Source: Rhodanobacter sp. OK091 (GTDB lineage: Bacteria > Pseudomonadota > Gammaproteobacteria > Xanthomonadales > Rhodanobacteraceae). Taken from it: a stretch of DNA of 64,000 nt. Positions 25,439-34,700 of this stretch are shown here, piece by piece; position 1 is the stretch's first letter; every line of letters starts with the position of its first letter. Position numbers and translations under genes: made by a program. The stretch covers positions 124,001 through 188,000 of the forward strand of contig NZ_FRCH01000004.1 of NCBI RefSeq assembly GCF_900142825.1, written 5' to 3'. The notes under the pieces were generated by a model that did not search any database, was not told where the DNA came from, and saw only the letters and a program-made list of their open reading frames with translations.

Positions 25439-27916
25439 TCAGAGTTTCGCGTGCAGTTCCACACCCCACATGCGTGGCGGCGTGATGTTCGCGTACGGTG
25501 TTCCAAACACGCTTTCGGTGATGTTGTCCACGCCGGTCACGTAGCGTTTGTTGGCGAGGTTGGTCACGTAGAATGCCACGCCCCAGCGATCATCGGCCGC
25601 GCGCCAGTCGAGCCGCGCATCCGCGCGATTCTGCGAGGTGCCGACGCTGAAGTTGGGACTGACCTGGCAGGTGCCTTGCAGTTGCGAATCACGGTTGCAA
25701 CGCGACTTGCCGCGGTATGCGTAACTGAGGTCGAACTCCAGCGCGCCGTTCGCCACGTTCTGCCAAGTGTAGGCCATGGTGGTCGCGAACGAGAACGTCG
25801 GTTCGCCGGTGGGCTGGTTGTTCAGGCTGACACCCGACGGTGCGACGGCATTGCGATAGGTGGCATCGATGTACGCGCCATTCACGCCCAGCCGCAAGGC
25901 CCTGACGGGCTGCCACTGCAGCTCCACTTCCGCGCCCGTGGCCTGCTGGTTGCTGCTGCTGACCAGATAGCGCGGTACGCCAGAGCCCGCGCTGTTGGGA
26001 TCGAGCGTCAGCGCCTGCCGATTGTCGTAGCGGTAGTAGTAGGCCGATGCGTTGAACAGCAGGTTCTGTTCCGGGAATACCGTCTTGATGCCGGCTTCAT
26101 AGTTCAGCACTTTCTCCGGCGCGAAGTGCGAGCCGATCTGCACACTGTTGTAGCCGCCGGCCTTGTAGCCCTTGGTGATCGACACGTAGCCCATCGCCTC
26201 GGGCGTGAACTTGTAGTCCAGCACGGCACGTGGACTCAGGTCGTTCCAGCTGTTCTTGCTTTTCACCAGTACGCCGACCGGGGCGCCGCTGCCCGCGTTG
26301 AAGATCAGGTTCTGACTCAGCGCGTCCAGCGCGCCTTGCGCCTCCGGCGGCAACAGGTCGAAGATCGGCATGCCGAACACCTGGTTGCTCTTGAGCTCGG
26401 CGATGGTCTGGTCGAAGGCTGCAGCCTGGCGCGGCGGGTTGAACCAGGAGAACTCCTTCTGATCGCGCGTGAAGCGTATGCCGGTGGTCAGGTTGAGGCG
26501 GTCGTTCAAGTGCCAGATCACATCACCGAACGCCGCGTAGGCCTTGAAGTGGCCGACGTTGTTTATCTGTTCGCGCCACGGGTCGCCCAGCAAGTTGTAG
26601 GGCAGGCCGAACGAAGCGAGCGCCTGGCTGATATCGGCCAGCGGCGTGCCTCCCCCCATCGCGTTCTGTATCAAGGTGTCGACGCTGTCGGTGAACACGT
26701 TGGTCTGGCTGGTCTGACGCGCTTGTTCCTGGTAGTAGCTGACGCCGCCTACCCAGTCGATCAGGTCGGTGTTGCCGCTCAGCTTGAACTCCTGGTACCA
26801 GCTGTTGTTGTGTTCGATGTTGGTGGTGTCGAGGTAGTCGACGATGTGGTTGGTGCCGTCGTAGTCGCCGCGGTTGAAGGTGTTGAAGTTGCGCCACGCC
26901 GTGGTGGAGGTGAGGCTGCCCCAGCTGAAGGAATGGTCGACGCTCAGCGTGGCGCCGTCGAACCGGCGCGTCTCGGCGCCACCGACGGCATCGTTGTAGA
27001 GCGGCGCGTGCAACGGATTCAGATAGGTCGACGGGTCGGCCGGAAACGGCGCGCGCTGCTGCGGGTCGTTCGACAGTGCGATCAGGCCGAAAGCCGGGTG
27101 CGGCGGCTGGTTGAGCTTCTCGTGATCCCATGACAGCAGTACGCGCGTATCGGGCGTGACATTCCAGCGCCACGCCGCGCGTGTGCCCCAGTCGTTGTCC
27201 TTGCCGTAGGCCTTGCCCGTGGCGGCATCCTTTACCCAGCCATCGCTGTGGTTGTCGAGCACGCTGACGCGCAGCGCCATGTCCTTGTTCAGTGGCATGT
27301 TGAGCAGCGCGTCGCCGTACTGCTTGCCGTAGTTGCCGAAGCGCACGCGCGCCTTCGCCTCGAACTGGTCGCCGGGTTCGTTGGTGATGATCGAGATAGC
27401 GCCAGCGGCCGCGTTGCGTCCGAACAGCGTGCCCTGCGGCCCTTTCAGTACTTCGATCCGCTTGATGTCGTTGAACGCCAGCAGAGCGCCGCCCGAACGC
27501 GCCGCATACACACCATCGATGTACACGCCCACGGCCGATTCGGTGCCGACACCGAAATCGTCGGTGCTGATGCCGCGCAGCTCATAGTTCGGCTGGGTCG
27601 GCTGGTCGGTGCTGACCACCAGGCCCGGCACGAACAGGTTCATCTTGCTGAGGTCGGTGGCGGCCAGTGTGTCGATCTGCTTGGCCGTGATGATCTGCAA
27701 CGGGATCGGCACCGACTGCATTTCCTGGCTGCGGCTCTGCGCGGTGACGGTGATATTGCCGAGCTGGGTTGCCTTGACCGCCGCCGTCGACGGGCTGGAA
27801 TTGTTTTGCGGCGACGTGGCCGTCTGCGCCTGCAAAGAGCCGCCGGACAGCAGAACCCCGCCGCCGAGCAGCAGCGTGTGAAGTGCGATTGAAAGTGGAC
27901 GTTGGCGCATGCTCAT
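25439..27916 (-). CDS. TonB-dependent outer-membrane receptor
   Basis: The 825-residue receptor has signal peptide LLLGGGVLLSGGSLQAQ, a TonB-box-like ITVTAQSR near residue 55, a plug domain (VPIPLQIITAKQID ... GVYIDGVYAARSGG ... IKRIEVLKGPQGTLFGRNA) and a 22-strand barrel ending in GVELHAKL. This plug type (GPQGTLFGRNA) is common in receptors for carbohydrates, aromatics and terpenoid-like compounds as well as siderophores. ATG 27916 has GGGAG 6 nt upstream, better than ATG 27934 or 27910. It lies between the di-heme cytochrome gene (64 bp upstream) and the aldehyde dehydrogenase gene (7 bp downstream), which points to catabolism rather than iron uptake. Confidence 0.93.
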   Translation of the reverse strand: MSMRQRPLSIALHTLLLGGGVLLSGGSLQAQTATSPQNNSSPSTAAVKATQLGNITVTAQSRSQEMQSVPIPLQIITAKQIDTLAATDLSKMNLFVPGLVVSTDQPTQPNYELRGISTDDFGVGTESAVGVYIDGVYAARSGGALLAFNDIKRIEVLKGPQGTLFGRNAAAGAISIITNEPGDQFEAKARVRFGNYGKQYGDALLNMPLNKDMALRVSVLDNHSDGWVKDAATGKAYGKDNDWGTRAAWRWNVTPDTRVLLSWDHEKLNQPPHPAFGLIALSNDPQQRAPFPADPSTYLNPLHAPLYNDAVGGAETRRFDGATLSVDHSFSWGSLTSTTAWRNFNTFNRGDYDGTNHIVDYLDTTNIEHNNSWYQEFKLSGNTDLIDWVGGVSYYQEQARQTSQTNVFTDSVDTLIQNAMGGGTPLADISQALASFGLPYNLLGDPWREQINNVGHFKAYAAFGDVIWHLNDRLNLTTGIRFTRDQKEFSWFNPPRQAAAFDQTIAELKSNQVFGMPIFDLLPPEAQGALDALSQNLIFNAGSGAPVGVLVKSKNSWNDLSPRAVLDYKFTPEAMGYVSITKGYKAGGYNSVQIGSHFAPEKVLNYEAGIKTVFPEQNLLFNASAYYYRYDNRQALTLDPNSAGSGVPRYLVSSSNQQATGAEVELQWQPVRALRLGVNGAYIDATYRNAVAPSGVSLNNQPTGEPTFSFATTMAYTWQNVANGALEFDLSYAYRGKSRCNRDSQLQGTCQVSPNFSVGTSQNRADARLDWRAADDRWGVAFYVTNLANKRYVTGVDNITESVFGTPYANITPPRMWGVELHAKL

Positions 27917-27980
27917 GCCGTGCTCCCCGTGCATGGAATGACCGCGGCGTGCAGGCCGCGGCGGTGTTGGTATCCGGTGT

Positions 27981-29162
27981 TCAGTGCAGCACCACGCAAC
28001 TCCCCGGTTGCGCGGCGATCCAGGCCTTGATCAAGGCGAGCCCTTGCTGGTGCACCGTGCTGCGGCCGATCTCCGGCATCATCGTGCCCGGCTCGGTGGA
28101 CGACAGCCGATAAGCGATGATCGAGTCATCCGGTTTGCCCGGCACGATGTCGAAGAAGCGGTCGCCCGTGCCCTGGCCGGCCGCGGTCGGTGGCTTGCAG
28201 ATGCCGAGGTGACGATCCTCCGGCGTGTCGTTGGTCAGCGACAGGCCGGTAGTGTTGGCCGCGCCACGCGGGTTATGGCAATGCCCGCAGTTGATGTCGA
28301 GGTAGGCGCGCGCGCGTGCATCCAGCGGTGCGCGAGTATCTTCCCAGTTCGCGTCACGCGGTACTTCGGCCGGCGCCGGCAGGCCGTCGAGGTATCCGAT
28401 TTTCACCAGGTGTTGGAGCTGGTTCTGCGTGCCGTCGGCGTAGTGGTAGTCCTTGTTGATGTGGCGCGCTTTCGGACCGATCGGATGGATCTTGCGGTCG
28501 ACCCAGTCCTGCGCGTGGCAGCTGGCGCACTGGCTTTCGTCCGGCACCACGTAATTGAAATCCTCGCGGGCGGGCTGTCCTACAGCCGGCTGTGCATCGA
28601 CCAGGGTCAGCGGCAACACGGCGCCGGTGCGTACCAGCGTGGCTTCGGTCTGCGCGTCGTTCCATAGGTACGGGATCGCCGCCCAACCATCCTGGCGATG
28701 CACCAGGATGCGCGTCTCGATCAGGTGCATACGTGACATGTCCAGACCCTGGCCGGCGAAATCGTGCGAGTAGTCGTCGGTGCGCGCCACGTCGGCGGGC
28801 TTGCCGTCGGCCGTGCGGCCTTTATCGGGTCTGGGGTAATAGAAGGTCTTGCTGATCACCGTGCCGACCGGGAAATCGAAGGTGTCGGTGGGGTGGTATT
28901 TCGCCGAGCTGCCCTTCGGCATCCAGATCGTGCGCAGTTTGTGCGCATAGTCGGAGAACAGCGGCGTGTTGAGGTCGTACGGCACCACGCCGTCGTTGAG
29001 CTGCAACTTGCCGTCGCGTACCTCGACCACATGCCAGTCGCTGAGTTTCGGCGGCCGGCCGTCGGCGTGGAACGTCACCGGCGGCATGTCGCGCTGGCAG
29101 CCGACCAGCAGCATCAGCGCCAGCAGCACCGAGGCGTACTTCGCGAATTTCACGACCGACAT
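27981..29162 (-). CDS. SO2930-family di-heme c-type cytochrome lipoprotein
   Basis: The 393-residue lipoprotein (LMLLVGC lipobox) has heme sites CASCH and CGHCH and the family blocks TPLFSDYAHKLRTIWMPKG, FPVGTVISKTFYYPR and NYVVPDESQCASCHAQD. This family (TIGR03806 type) is regularly encoded next to a parallel beta-helix lipoprotein, as here, where only 1 nt separates the genes. Function is unknown; a periplasmic electron acceptor for an oxidation step is inferred from the hemes and the adjoining aldehyde dehydrogenase. The C-terminal half resembles cytochrome c domains with GTMMPEIGRSTVH as a possible Met-ligand region. Confidence 0.88.
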   Translation of the reverse strand: MSVVKFAKYASVLLALMLLVGCQRDMPPVTFHADGRPPKLSDWHVVEVRDGKLQLNDGVVPYDLNTPLFSDYAHKLRTIWMPKGSSAKYHPTDTFDFPVGTVISKTFYYPRPDKGRTADGKPADVARTDDYSHDFAGQGLDMSRMHLIETRILVHRQDGWAAIPYLWNDAQTEATLVRTGAVLPLTLVDAQPAVGQPAREDFNYVVPDESQCASCHAQDWVDRKIHPIGPKARHINKDYHYADGTQNQLQHLVKIGYLDGLPAPAEVPRDANWEDTRAPLDARARAYLDINCGHCHNPRGAANTTGLSLTNDTPEDRHLGICKPPTAAGQGTGDRFFDIVPGKPDDSIIAYRLSSTEPGTMMPEIGRSTVHQQGLALIKAWIAAQPGSCVVLH

Positions 29163-29163
29163 G

Positions 29164-30399
29164 TCAGACCTTCGGTTCGGGATTCAGTATGACCGGCGGC
29201 AGCTTCGGCAGCGCGCACTGGTAGGGCTTGGTATCGGTGCTGGGGCTCTTGTAGTCGTGCGCGCCGTCGGCATTGAGCACGCCGTTGATGTCCTGGATGC
29301 AGATCCGGTCATTCGCCGGTGGCAGCCCGTTGACCAGATCCTTGGGATCGCTGTAGCCATCCCACAACACATCGGGGAAATGACCGCCGAGTCCGTATAC
29401 CGCCGTCTTCAAAGTCTTCAGCTTGAGCCCGTCCGGCGAATCGCCGCCGCCCTTGAGCCGGTTGCCGTAGACGTAGATGCCCTTCGGATACGGGTTGTAG
29501 TCGGCAGCCACGCCGCGGGTGTTGTAGTAATTGGTGGAGAAGTAGCTGGCGATGATGATGTTGCTGGTCTTGTTGTCGGCGATGTCGTTGTCGAAGATCT
29601 CGACCTTGTCGTTGGAGTTCACCACCACGCCCGAGCCGGCCGGCACACTGGCCACGGCGGCACCCTTGGCGGCGAAGTTGTCGTTGTTGTTCTCGAACAC
29701 TTTGTTCTTGAACACGCGCGTGGCGTGGCCGGCCTGCGACAGGTTGGGCATGTTGAACACCAGGATGCCGCCGGTGTTCTTCGTTGCGGTGTTCTCGTAG
29801 ACATCGGCATTGACCGAGTTCTCGATCTCGATGCCGGCCACGTTGTGCTCGGCGCGGTTGCGCCGCACGATGATGTTGTTCGACTGGCCGACGTAGATGC
29901 CGGCATCGGAGGCACCGATCACCACCGAATCCTCGACCAGCACGTTCTGCGTCTTCACCGGATACAGGCCATAGGCGCCGTTGGTGGTCTTCGGGCCATC
30001 GGTCCACTCGATGCGCACGCCGTGGATGGTGATGTTCTTGCCCTGGTTGATCTTCAGCGCGTCGCCCTTGGTGTCCTCGATCGCCAGGTTCGCGATGGTG
30101 AAGTCATTGGCGTTGACCAGCAGGCCTTCGGGGCCGACCAGCTGGCCTTTGAACGACAGCACGGTCTTGTCCATGCCGGCGCCCTTGATGGTGACGCCAT
30201 CGGTGCGCAGGCTGAGGCCTCGCTTGAGCGCGTAGTGGCCGGCGGGGATGTCGATCACGCTGCCGGGTTTGGCGTCCAGCAGTTGCTCCTGCAGCTTCGC
30301 CTCGAAGCTGGCGTCGGCGGCGTTCTGTGCTGGCGCCTCGTGCTTGCCGCAGCCGGCGAGCGCCGCGCCGAGCGCGACGGTGATGAACAGCTTGCGCAT
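29164..30399 (-). CDS. Parallel beta-helix lipoprotein paired with the di-heme cytochrome
   Basis: The 411-residue lipoprotein (ALAGCGKHE, Cys17) contains right-handed parallel beta-helix repeats: VTIKGAGMDKTVL, FTIANLAIEDTKGDALKI, ITIHGVRIEW, VLVEDSVVIGASDAGIYV, IIVRRNRAEHNVAGIEI and DVYENTATKNTGGILV. This is the NosD/pectate-lyase-like fold, and it matches the TIGR03805 family that accompanies SO2930-type cytochromes. Such helices bind or cleave polysaccharides or scaffold cofactors; no catalytic set is evident. It is the first gene of the operon. Upstream, a 150-bp gap separates it from the AraC-type gene on the same strand and holds two direct repeats. Confidence 0.85.
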   Translation of the reverse strand: MRKLFITVALGAALAGCGKHEAPAQNAADASFEAKLQEQLLDAKPGSVIDIPAGHYALKRGLSLRTDGVTIKGAGMDKTVLSFKGQLVGPEGLLVNANDFTIANLAIEDTKGDALKINQGKNITIHGVRIEWTDGPKTTNGAYGLYPVKTQNVLVEDSVVIGASDAGIYVGQSNNIIVRRNRAEHNVAGIEIENSVNADVYENTATKNTGGILVFNMPNLSQAGHATRVFKNKVFENNNDNFAAKGAAVASVPAGSGVVVNSNDKVEIFDNDIADNKTSNIIIASYFSTNYYNTRGVAADYNPYPKGIYVYGNRLKGGGDSPDGLKLKTLKTAVYGLGGHFPDVLWDGYSDPKDLVNGLPPANDRICIQDINGVLNADGAHDYKSPSTDTKPYQCALPKLPPVILNPEPKV

Positions 30400-30490
30400 G
30401 ATCGTGAACTCCCCATTCGAACGAAATCGGCGGATGCCGCGCCTGGCGCAGCCCGAACCCGACTGTCGCGCAATCCATCGGCAAGGGGGA

Positions 30491-30527
30491 GGGTAAAACG
30501 GCCACGCGAAGGGGGGTAAATCGGCCA
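30491..30527 (-). promoter_or_regulatory. Tandem direct repeats, candidate AraC-type operator
   Basis: Two 14-bp sites, GGGTAAAACGGCCA (30491-30504) and GGGTAAATCGGCCA (30514-30527), differ at one base and are offset by 23 bp, about two helical turns. They lie 92-128 bp upstream of the beta-helix start and just after the AraC gene. Direct repeats at this offset are typical of AraC-family operators. Confidence 0.5.
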
Positions 30528-30549
30528 GTCTGCGACGAATCGTCCCCGC

Positions 30550-31635
30550 TCAGGCCGCGCCGCGGCGTGCTTCCTGGGGGGCCATGCCGGTCCAGCGCTT
30601 GAACGCGCGGCGGAACTCGCGCGGATCGTCGAAGCCCACTTCGCCGCCGATCTCCGCCACGCTCAGCGTGCCGGCCTGCAGCAATTGCAGCGCGCGCTCG
30701 GCGCGCACGCGATCGTGGATCTCGCGGAAGATGCGACCGCTCTCGGCCAGCTTGCGGCGCAGCGAACGTTCGCTGAGGTTGAGCGTGCGCGCCACGTCGT
30801 TGAGTCTGGGCTGCTCGCGCAGCTGGCTGCGCAGCAGCCGTTCCACCGCGGCGACGATTTCCTGGTGCGGCTCGCCACCGTCGGGCGTGCGTTGCTGCGC
30901 GCACAGCGCCAGCGCCTGTTTCGCGGTGAGCGGGTTGTAGCCGGGCAGCGGATGGGCCAGCCAGCGGGTGTCGATCAGCATGCGGTTCCGTGGCATGCCG
31001 AACTGCAGCTCGCACTGGAACAGTTCGGTGTAGGCGTCGGCATAGCCCGGACGTGGATAGCTCAGTTCCACTCGCAACGGCCGCAGTTCGGGGCCGACCA
31101 GTTCGCGCGAGATCATCACCGAACTGGCAAACAGTTCTTCACAGAAGAACGGCAGCAGCTCGATATCGCCGAACTGCGGCGTGGCGACCAGCGCCACCGC
31201 CTGTTCGCTGATCGCCTCGAACGTCAGATCGAGCAGGCAGCCACAGATCTTGTGATAGTGGATGCCCGACTGCATCGCCTCACCGAAGGTGCGCGAGGTC
31301 ATCATCGCCAGTCCGAGCAGGCCGAAGCCGCCGACAGTGCCCTCGCGGCCGATGCGCAGGCCGGCGTCAGGTACGCCCAGCGCCTGCAGCGCACGTCGCA
31401 CGAAGGTGCTGGCCTGGCGGTATGACACGCGCAGCGCCGGGTCGGCGATCTGCGTGCGGGAAAGCGCCAGGCCGGCGAACCATGCGCGGCTGTCGACACC
31501 ATGGGCATCGGCCAGCTGCACCAGATAGAGCAGCTTGTTCGAAGGAAACTCGGCGGCGGTGTAGCGCGGATCGTCCGTTGCCAGCGCGGTCGGGTTGCCG
31601 TGGCTCAGGTCGATCAGGGCGGCAGGACGTGCCAT
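30550..31635 (-). CDS. AraC-family transcriptional regulator
   Basis: The 361-residue regulator has an N-terminal effector domain of the Arabinose_bd type (QASTFVRRALQALGVPDAGLRIG ... GGFGLLGLAMMTSRTFGEAM). The C-terminal double helix-turn-helix spans about 255-355: LNDVARTLNLSERSLRRKLA, then SVAEIGGEVGFDDPREFRRAFKRWTGMAPQEARR. This architecture is shared with regulators of hydrophobic-compound and amino-acid catabolism. ATG 31635 has CGGAGC about 10 nt upstream; ATG 31668 is possible but lacks a site. It precedes the beta-helix/cytochrome/receptor/dehydrogenase operon on the same strand and probably activates it through the 30491-30527 repeats (inference). Confidence 0.88.
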   Translation of the reverse strand: MARPAALIDLSHGNPTALATDDPRYTAAEFPSNKLLYLVQLADAHGVDSRAWFAGLALSRTQIADPALRVSYRQASTFVRRALQALGVPDAGLRIGREGTVGGFGLLGLAMMTSRTFGEAMQSGIHYHKICGCLLDLTFEAISEQAVALVATPQFGDIELLPFFCEELFASSVMISRELVGPELRPLRVELSYPRPGYADAYTELFQCELQFGMPRNRMLIDTRWLAHPLPGYNPLTAKQALALCAQQRTPDGGEPHQEIVAAVERLLRSQLREQPRLNDVARTLNLSERSLRRKLAESGRIFREIHDRVRAERALQLLQAGTLSVAEIGGEVGFDDPREFRRAFKRWTGMAPQEARRGAA

Positions 31636-31751
31636 CGTGCGATTGCTCCGGTGCAGCGGGCCGGTCATCGTGCCAGCGTCGCTGCCTGTTCTATCACGCG
31701 AGCACCGCCGACCGCTTGCGCATTGCACAAGCGGCCAGTAGGCGGCGAAGC

Positions 31752-34700
31752 CTACTCGCCGATCGTCAGCAACGACGCATTGCCACCCGCCGCGGTGGTG
31801 TTGATGGTGAGCGTGCGCTCGCCGGCGAAGCGCAGCAGGTAGTGCGGACCGCCGGCCTTGGGGCCGGTGCCGGACAGGTTCTCGCCGCCGAACGGCTGCA
31901 CGCCGACCACCGCGCCGATCTGGTTGCGGTTGACGTAGCAGTTGCCGACGCGGGCGTGGCTGGCGATGTAGTCGACGGTGTCGTTGATACGGCTGTGGAT
32001 GCCCAGGGTGAGGCCGTAGCCGGTGGCGTTGATCTGATCGACCACTTGCACCAGCTCGCTACCCTTCCAGCGGATAACGTGCAGCACCGGGCCGAACACT
32101 TCGCGGGTCAGCGTGGCGAGTGAGGGAATCTCGTAGGCGCGCGGGGCAAAGAAGGTGCCGTTGGCGGTGGTGGCCGGATCGAGCGCGACCTCGCCGATCT
32201 TCTTCGCTTCCTTGTCCATGCGGGCAGCGTGGTCGACCAGGATTTTCTTCGCGTCCTCGTCGATCACCGGGCCGACGTCGGTGGACAGCTGGCCCGGGTC
32301 GCCCACCTTCAGCTCAGCCATCGCGCCGGCGAGCATGGCGCAGACCTTGTCGGCGATGTCTTCCTGCACGAACAGCACGCGCGCAGCCGAGCAGCGCTGG
32401 CCGGCGGACTGGAACGCGGAGGCGATCACGTCCTTGACGATCTGCTCGGGCAGCGCGGAGGAGTCGGCGATCATCGCGTTCTGGCCGCCGGTCTCGGCGA
32501 TCAGCGCGGCGATCGGCGCGTTGCGCGCGGCCAAGGCGCGGTTGATCGCCCAGGCGGTGTCGGTGGATCCGGTGAAAGCCACGCCGGACACGCGTGGATC
32601 CTTGGTCAGGGCGGCGCCGACGGTGGCGCCGTCGCCCGGCAGGTATTGCAGCACGTCGGCGGGCACGCCCGCGTCGTGCAGCAGCTTCACCGCGGCATGG
32701 CCGATCAGCGACGTCTGCTCGGCAGGCTTGGCGATCACGGCATTGCCGGCGGCCAGCGCGGCGCTGACCTGGCCCAGGAAGATCGCCAGCGGGAAGTTCC
32801 ACGGGCTGATGCAGACGAACACACCGCGACCATTGAGGAACAACTGGTTGCTCTCGCCGGTCGGGCCCGGCAACTGCTCGGGTTGGCCGAACAGACGCCG
32901 TGCCATGGTGGCGTAATAGCGCAGGAAATCGGCTGCCTCGCGGATCTCGGCGATCGCATCGGGCAGGCTCTTGCCGGCCTCGCGCACGCAGAGCGCGATG
33001 AATTCGCCGCGGCGCGCTTCGAGCTGCTCGGCGGCATGCTCGAGGATCGCGGCACGGCTGGCCGCGGGCAGGCGATCCCAGCCGTGCTGCGCAGCGACGG
33101 CGTTGCTCAGTGCCTTGTCGACGATGGCGCTGTCGGCGGCGATGTAGCTGCCGACAGTCTGGCGGCGATCGGCCGGGTTGGTGACGGCGATCGCGGCTGA
33201 AGCCGCTCCCACAACCGCGCCCGGTACCAGCGGAGCTGCTGTCCAGGGGCCGGGATTCGCGTTGACCGCGTCGGCCATCGCCTTCAGTTCGTTGTCGTTG
33301 GAGAAGTTGACGCCCATGGAATTCTTCCTGGATACCGAATTTGAATTCTGCGCAAGCGCAGAATTGTCCACGTAGATGTTGACCGGCAGCGGGATGCGCG
33401 GATGAGGGATCGAAGCAAAGGAGCGCACCGTTTCGCAGGGGTCGGCGACCAGCGTGCGCACCGGCACGCTCTCGTCGACGACGCGGTTGACGAAACTGGT
33501 GTTGGCGCCGTTCTCGAGCAGGCGGCGCACCAGGTACGGCAGCAGGTCTTCGTGCGTACCGACCGGCGCGTATACGCGGCAGGGCACGTTGAGCCCGCCC
33601 TTATTGACGTCGGGCGGACCGATCACTTCGGCGTACAGGTCGGTGCCCATGCCGTGCAGGCGCTGGTATTCGTATGGGCGGCCTTGTGCGATGTGATGCA
33701 CGGCGGCGATGGTGTGCGCATTGTGGGTGGCGAACTGCGGATAGATCAGCTCGGCGCCGGCGTTGAACAGGCGCCTGGCGCAAGCCAGGTACGACACGTC
33801 GGTATTCGGCTTGCGCGTGAACACCGGGTAGCCGGCCAGGCCGTTTTCCTGCGCGCGCTTGATCTCGGCGTCCCAATAGGCACCCTTGACCAGGCGCACA
33901 TACCAGCGGCGATTGGCGGCACGGGCGGTCTCGATCAGCCAGTCGATCACGAAGGGGGTGCGCTTGGCATACGCCTGCACCACGATGCCCAGGCCATTCC
34001 AGCCTTGCAGCGAAGGATGCGCGAAGACGTCGCCGATGATGTCCAGCGACAGCTCGAGGCGCTCGGCCTCTTCGGCATCGACCGACAACGCGATGCCGTA
34101 CTTCATCGCCAGCTGCGACAGCTCCAGCAGCTTTTCGCTGAGCTGGCGGTGGGCGAGCTCGCGCTTGGCCACTTCGTAGCGCGGATGCAGCGCGGACAGC
34201 TTCACCGAGATCGACGGTGCGTCGGTGTGATTGGCGAACGGACCGCGCGCGCCGATCGCGGCGATCGCGTTGCGGTAATCCTGCTGGTAGCGCTCGGCGG
34301 TTTCGCTGGTCAGCGCCGACTCGCCCAGCATGTCGTAGGAATAGCGGTAGACCGCATATTCCTTCTTCGCGCAGCGGTCCAGCGCCTCGTTGATGGTCTG
34401 TCCCATCACGAACTGGTAGCCCATGATGCGCATGGCCTGACGCACGGCGAGGCGGATTGCCGGTTCGCCGGCGCGGCCGACCAGTCGCTTCAGAGCGCCG
34501 GTGAAATCGTGACGGGTGTCTTCAGCGAGGTTCACCAGATGCCCGGTGAGCATCAGACCCCAGGTGGAGGCGTTGACGAACAACGACTCGCTCTGGCCCA
34601 GATGCTTCTTCCAGTCCGCATCGCCGAGCTTGTCGCGGATCAGCTTGTCGGCGGTAGCCTTGTCCGGAATGCGCAGCAGCGCCTCGGCCACGCACATCAG

